NCBI GenBank assembly: GCA_051659505.1
Contig: JBOFOQ010000012.1
Coordinates: forward strand, 1-45,249
Origin: JAGNZR01 sp051659505
GTDB lineage: Bacteria > Fusobacteriota > Fusobacteriia > Fusobacteriales > Fusobacteriaceae
Length of the DNA: 45,249 nt
Reading direction: 5' to 3'
In this document: piece after piece, positions 41,771-45,249 of the stretch
Position numbering within the stretch: position 1 is the first letter of the stretch
Layout of the letters: each line of letters begins with the position of its first letter
The notes under the pieces: model-generated
What the model was told of the DNA's origin: nothing
What the model saw: only the letters and a program-made list of their open reading frames with translations
The model's database searches: none
Program-made: the position numbers and the translations under genes

Positions 41771-42478
41771 ATGAGTATTCATATTAGAGCTAAAAAAGGT
41801 GATGTTGCAGAAACAGTTTTATTACCAGGAGATCCGCTTAGAGCAAAATGGATAGCGGAAACATTTTTAACTGATGTAGTTTGCTACAATGACGTGAGAG
41901 GAATGTTAGGTTTTACAGGTACTTATAAAGGAAAAAAAGTTTCTGTTCAAGGAACGGGAATGGGAGTCCCATCAATATCTATATATGCTACAGAACTCAT
42001 TACAGAGTTTGGATGTAAAAATTTAATAAGAGTTGGAACTGCAGGTTCATATAGAGAAGATATAAAAATAAGAGATGTAATTTTTGCAATGTCTAGTTCA
42101 ACAAATTCTGGGATTAATAAACTTAGATTTAACGGTGCAGACTATGCTCCAACTGCTTCTTTTTCGCTTTTTAGAAAAGCTTTAAAAGCAGCAGATGATA
42201 AAGGAATAGAGATAAAAGCAGGAAATGTAATGACTTCAGATGAATTTTATGGTGATGATTTTGATTCATACAAGAAATGGGCAGAATTTGGAGTTCTTTG
42301 TGTGGAGATGGAAACAGCGGGTCTTTATACAATTGCAGCGAAACACAATGTAAACGCACTAACAATATTAACAATTTCCGACTCTCTTGTAACTGGAGAA
42401 GCCACAACAGCTGAAGAAAGACAAGTAACTTTAAGAGAAATGGTAGAAATAGCTTTAGAAGCTGCTCTTAATTCTTAA
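41771..42478 (+). CDS. deoD: Purine-nucleoside phosphorylase, DeoD type
   Basis: Phosphorolyses purine (deoxy)nucleosides. The 235-residue, hexamer-type enzyme has LPGDPLRAKWIAE, GTGMGVPSISIYA, RVGTAGSY and VEMETAGLY, with the catalytic Asp region TISDSLVTGE. AGGAGG precedes the ATG. Confidence 0.96.
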   Translation: MSIHIRAKKGDVAETVLLPGDPLRAKWIAETFLTDVVCYNDVRGMLGFTGTYKGKKVSVQGTGMGVPSISIYATELITEFGCKNLIRVGTAGSYREDIKIRDVIFAMSSSTNSGINKLRFNGADYAPTASFSLFRKALKAADDKGIEIKAGNVMTSDEFYGDDFDSYKKWAEFGVLCVEMETAGLYTIAAKHNVNALTILTISDSLVTGEATTAEERQVTLREMVEIALEAALNS

Positions 42479-42503
42479 AAAATATAGTTAAAAGGAGTAG
42501 GGA

Positions 42504-42896
42504 ATGAAAAAAGATGAAATAATTTCTCTGATAGAAGAAGCGATAACTGTAAGAGAAAATGCTTATGCTAAATATTCTAATTTTAAGGTAGGCTCTGTAG
42601 TCGTAGATGAAGATGGAAATAAATATAAGGGTGTTAATGTTGAGAACGGTTCTTTTGGACTTACTAACTGTGCAGAAAGAACTGCTATTTTTTCTGGTGT
42701 AACTAATGGAATGAAAAAAATAAAAGTTATTTGTGTTGTAGCAGATACTACTGGACCAGTAAGTCCTTGCGGGGCGTGCAGACAAGTAATTAAAGAGTTT
42801 GCTGATGAAAATACTATAATAATTTTAGCAAATTTAAAAAAAGATTATAAGTTGGTGACTATAGAAGAGTTATTGCCTTATGGTTTTGTCTTATAA
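42504..42896 (+). CDS. cdd: Cytidine deaminase
   Basis: Deaminates cytidine and deoxycytidine to uridine forms that Pdp can use. It is a small tetrameric-type enzyme of 130 residues: zinc ligands C56, C89 and C92, catalytic E58 (NCAERTAIF, PCGACRQV). It is last in the nucleoside operon; the glycosylase gene follows after 38 nt and may be cotranscribed. Confidence 0.96.
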   Translation: MKKDEIISLIEEAITVRENAYAKYSNFKVGSVVVDEDGNKYKGVNVENGSFGLTNCAERTAIFSGVTNGMKKIKVICVVADTTGPVSPCGACRQVIKEFADENTIIILANLKKDYKLVTIEELLPYGFVL

Positions 42897-42934
42897 TGTG
42901 AGAAGAGAGTTGTTCTTAAACCTAAGGAGCTAAA

Positions 42935-43588
42935 ATGAAAAATGAGTATTTTTATGAAATAGAAAAAATATATAAAGAAAAAAAAGACGAAATAAAAGAA
43001 AGGTTACAATATTTTAAAAATGTATGGAAAAATGGAAACAACGAAGATATTCATAGCGAACTTTCTTTTTGTATTTTAACTCCTCAATCTAAAGCTAAAA
43101 ATGCGTGGAAAGCAATTAGTGAACTAAGGGATGCAGGATTATTATTTGTTGGAAAAGAAGAGGAGTTAGTCCCTTATTTAAATATAGTTAGATTTAAAAA
43201 TAATAAAGCTAAGTACCTCGTTATATTAAGAGAACAAATGATGAATGAAAAAAGAGAACTTATTACTAAAGATTTTTTTTCTTCCATAGAAGATATTTTT
43301 GAGAAAAGAGAGTGGATTGTAAAAAATATTAAAGGTATGTCTTATAAAGAAGCTGGTCATTTTTTAAGAAATGTAGGTTTTGGTCAAAATTTAGCTATTC
43401 TAGATAGGCATGTTTTAAAAAATCTTTTGAAATTAGAAATAATAACAGAAGTTCCTAAAACAATAAATCCTAAAAATTATAAAGAAATAGAAGAAAAGTT
43501 AAGAAAGTTTTGTAAAGAGGTAAAAATACCAATGGACGAAATAGATTTATTACTTTGGTATATAGAAGCTGGTGAGATATTTAAATAA
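42935..43588 (+). CDS. N-glycosylase/DNA lyase, Ogg2-type 8-oxoguanine glycosylase
   Basis: 217-residue helix-hairpin-helix glycosylase. The motif KGMSYKEAGHFLRNVGFGQNLAILDRH has the likely catalytic lysine (K138) and aspartate (D157), as in archaeal and Thermotoga Ogg2. There is no Fe-S cluster cysteine loop, so it is not endonuclease III. It removes oxidised guanine and nicks at the abasic site. An AAGGAG ribosome site lies before the ATG. Confidence 0.9.
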   Translation: MKNEYFYEIEKIYKEKKDEIKERLQYFKNVWKNGNNEDIHSELSFCILTPQSKAKNAWKAISELRDAGLLFVGKEEELVPYLNIVRFKNNKAKYLVILREQMMNEKRELITKDFFSSIEDIFEKREWIVKNIKGMSYKEAGHFLRNVGFGQNLAILDRHVLKNLLKLEIITEVPKTINPKNYKEIEEKLRKFCKEVKIPMDEIDLLLWYIEAGEIFK

Positions 43589-43623
43589 AAATAAAGGGGA
43601 TTAGCCTAATCCCCTTTATTTTT
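43587..43623. terminator. Bidirectional terminator between convergent genes
   Basis: A 17-bp perfect stem (43587-43603 with 43607-43623), loop GCC, A-rich on one side and T-rich on the other. It serves the glycosylase gene on + and the symporter gene on -. Confidence 0.9.
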
Positions 43624-43635
43624 ATTTGTTTATAT

Positions 43636-45087
43636 TTATTTTTTTAGCATATGATTGTTTTCATAATCCTTTAAAGAATCAAAAGCTATTTTAGACATTG
43701 GTATTATAGCTATAATATTGAAAATAGTCATAAGAGCTATTCCTAAATCACCTAAGTCCCAAACAAAGGAATACTTAGCAGTTCCTCCTACTAATAGCAT
43801 AACTATAGCTAAAATTTTATAAGCGTCCTGAGCTATCATCTTATCTCCAAATAAAAAAGCGACATTAGAACGAGCATAAAATAAAATTCCTAAAAATGTA
43901 CTGAAACTAAAAAGAAATAATATTATAGCCATTAATGGAGTTCCTGAAGCTCCAATATGATAATTCATAGAACTTTGTAACAAATCCATTCCCATTTTTC
44001 CTTTTCTTATAGATTCAGGAGTAAGTAACATAACAAAAGCAGTACAGCTACAAAGAACTAAAGTATCTATAAAAACACCCAATGCTTGAATAAGACCTTG
44101 TTCAACTGGATGAGCAACATCAGCAGCAGCAGCAGCACAAGGTGCAGAACCACTCCCTGCTTCGTTAGAGAAAAGTCCTCTTTTAATTCCGTGCATAAGA
44201 ATTGCACCAAAAGTTCCTGAAGCAATTTGCTTAAAACCAAAAGCTTGCTCGAAAATGTTCATAAACATTCCAGGTATGTTTGGGATATTTTTTAAAAGAA
44301 TAAAAATAGTTAAAATGAAATATAAAATAGCCATAATAGGAACTAATTTGTTAAGAATAGTAACTATTTTATCTTTATGTCCTTTTCCAAAAAGTGCTAA
44401 GGTAGCTAAAATAGCCATACCAATAGAAGTGTAAATAGGTTTTATATTAAAGGCATTTAAAAAAGATTCAGAAACAGAATTAGATGCAATTTGAGTAATT
44501 CCAACCCATGTTATAAGACCTGAAACAGCAAATAAAATTCCAATAATTCTAAAGCTAGAAACTTTTTTAGAATTTATACCGTCTAAATTAACAGAGATAT
44601 CCATTTTATTCATAAAATAAGCTGGACCACCTCTCCAACCACCAAAAAGTGGATCTTTTTCTTTATAAATTTGTGCTAAAGTACTTTCAATAAAGGCTGT
44701 ATTTGCACCAATAATAGAAGCAATCCACATCCAAAAAACTGCTCCTGGTCCACCAAAAGAAATAGCAGCAACTACTCCAGCTAAATTACCCATGCCTACT
44801 CTAGAAGCTGTTGCAATAAATAATGCTTGAATCCCTGTTATAGTATTTTTATTTTTAGAAGCTTTTTTTCTTAAAACCAGTCTAATCATTTCTGGAAACA
44901 ATCGAAATGAAACCATTTTAGTTTTTACACTATAATAAATACCGGTAGGAACTAGTATAAGAACAATTATACTCAGTCCAATTTTAATTTTACCAAAACT
45001 TAGAACGATAATATCTCCCCATAAAAAACCATTTAAAGAACCGACAATAGTTTTAAGTGGAGCCAAAACAGCATTTAACATGTCCAT
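43636..45087 (-). CDS. Sodium:alanine symporter family protein (AlsT/AgcS)
   Basis: 483-residue inner-membrane transporter with about eleven hydrophobic segments. Family stretches are ATASRVGMGNLAGVVAAISFGGPGAVFWMW, RGGPAYFM, GLFSNEAGSGSAP and AHPVEQGLIQALGVFIDTLV. It imports alanine, glycine or a similar small amino acid with sodium; the substrate cannot be read from sequence. On the - strand an AAAGGAG lies 12 nt before the ATG at 45087, and an in-frame Met two codons later is an alternative start. It is the only clear - strand gene in the window. Confidence 0.94.
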   Translation of the reverse strand: MDMLNAVLAPLKTIVGSLNGFLWGDIIVLSFGKIKIGLSIIVLILVPTGIYYSVKTKMVSFRLFPEMIRLVLRKKASKNKNTITGIQALFIATASRVGMGNLAGVVAAISFGGPGAVFWMWIASIIGANTAFIESTLAQIYKEKDPLFGGWRGGPAYFMNKMDISVNLDGINSKKVSSFRIIGILFAVSGLITWVGITQIASNSVSESFLNAFNIKPIYTSIGMAILATLALFGKGHKDKIVTILNKLVPIMAILYFILTIFILLKNIPNIPGMFMNIFEQAFGFKQIASGTFGAILMHGIKRGLFSNEAGSGSAPCAAAAADVAHPVEQGLIQALGVFIDTLVLCSCTAFVMLLTPESIRKGKMGMDLLQSSMNYHIGASGTPLMAIILFLFSFSTFLGILFYARSNVAFLFGDKMIAQDAYKILAIVMLLVGGTAKYSFVWDLGDLGIALMTIFNIIAIIPMSKIAFDSLKDYENNHMLKK

Positions 45088-45175
45088 ACATTTTTCTCCT
45101 TTGAATCTATATTATTAGCCGATTGTAAAACTAAAATAACTTAGTAAAACAAAGACTTTTTCTTAATTTTTTTCT

Positions 45176-45203
45176 TTGAATTTCCTCCACTTTCTGATAA
45201 AAT
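45176..45203 (+). promoter_or_regulatory. Promoter of the gene at the right edge
   Basis: TTGAAT (45176-45181), a 16-nt spacer and TAAAAT (45198-45203) with an extended -10 (TGATAAAAT), about 40 nt before the ATG at 45244. Confidence 0.55.
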
Positions 45204-45243
45204 TTAGTTATCATCAAAACAAAATCATTAGTGGAGGTAACAC

Positions 45244-45249
45244 ATGTAT
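45244..45249 (+). CDS. Start of a gene cut by the right edge
   Basis: ATG TAT follows GTGGAGG (45231-45237) at normal spacing and a good promoter, so a + strand gene divergent from the symporter gene probably begins here. Only two codons are visible and nothing can be said of the product. Confidence 0.5.

Noticed and set aside
1..45249. tRNA or rRNA genes
   Set aside because: No cloverleaf-like GC-rich stretch ending in CCA or conserved rRNA segment was seen; the gaps are AT-rich throughout.

Overview
The window is AT-rich (by eye about 30% G+C) and densely packed, with nearly every gene on the + strand. AGA-dominated arginine codons, strong AGGAGG ribosome sites and the block yceD-rpmF / plsX-fabH-fabD-acpP-fabF-rnc-radical SAM-RNase G-coaD-radA-disA point to the Fusobacteriota (Fusobacterium, Cetobacterium, Ilyobacter or a relative). 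The genus is not resolved. An EnvC-like activator fits a diderm envelope, while split transketolase, DisA and RadA fit the mixed Gram-negative/Firmicute-like gene content of that phylum. No rRNA, tRNA, CRISPR array, phage or insertion sequence was recognised.

Layout. 1-121 is the tail of an unrecognised gene. 386-2164 holds a two-subunit transketolase with its own promoter and a strong terminator. 2240-14280 is a long co-directional run of overlapping or nearly touching genes: ftsX and an EnvC-like gene (divisome-controlled peptidoglycan hydrolysis), nadK, recN, a degenerate Xer-type recombinase, era, rluD, rnhB, yraN, a small zinc-ribbon gene, comF, an unknown gene, then tpiA and gpmI (glycolysis), each of these last two with its own signals. 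htpG (14354-16177) is separate. It is followed by a stand-alone PLD-helicase-DUF3427 gene resembling the type IV restriction enzyme SauUSI, and a DUF871/MupG-type gene for peptidoglycan recycling.

20245-21028 is non-coding and is the oddest part of the window. It carries five tandem copies of a 151-156 bp unit, each with a bidirectional terminator-like hairpin and a ribosome-site/ATG micro-ORF. ychF follows.

22372-36995 holds yceD and rpmF, then a 3 kb interruption (a MORN-repeat gene with a decayed MORN fragment beside it, and a fructose-type PTS EIIABC gene), then the type II fatty-acid synthesis cluster with internal promoters and a terminator, then rnc, a radical SAM gene, RNase G, coaD, radA and disA. 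37041-42896 holds an orphan HMA metal-binding protein, a BMP-family nucleoside-binding lipoprotein and a complete nucleoside catabolic operon (pdp, deoC, deoB, deoD, cdd), followed by an Ogg2-type DNA glycosylase. A convergent sodium:alanine symporter gene on the - strand shares a 17-bp bidirectional terminator with it. The first codons of another + strand gene lie at the right edge.

Most of the window is ordinary housekeeping sequence. The points most worth a second look are the 5-copy terminator/micro-ORF array, the Xer-like protein that has lost its catalytic residues, the solitary SauUSI-like gene, ftsX without ftsE, and the 13-bp-arm palindrome before the fatty-acid operon.
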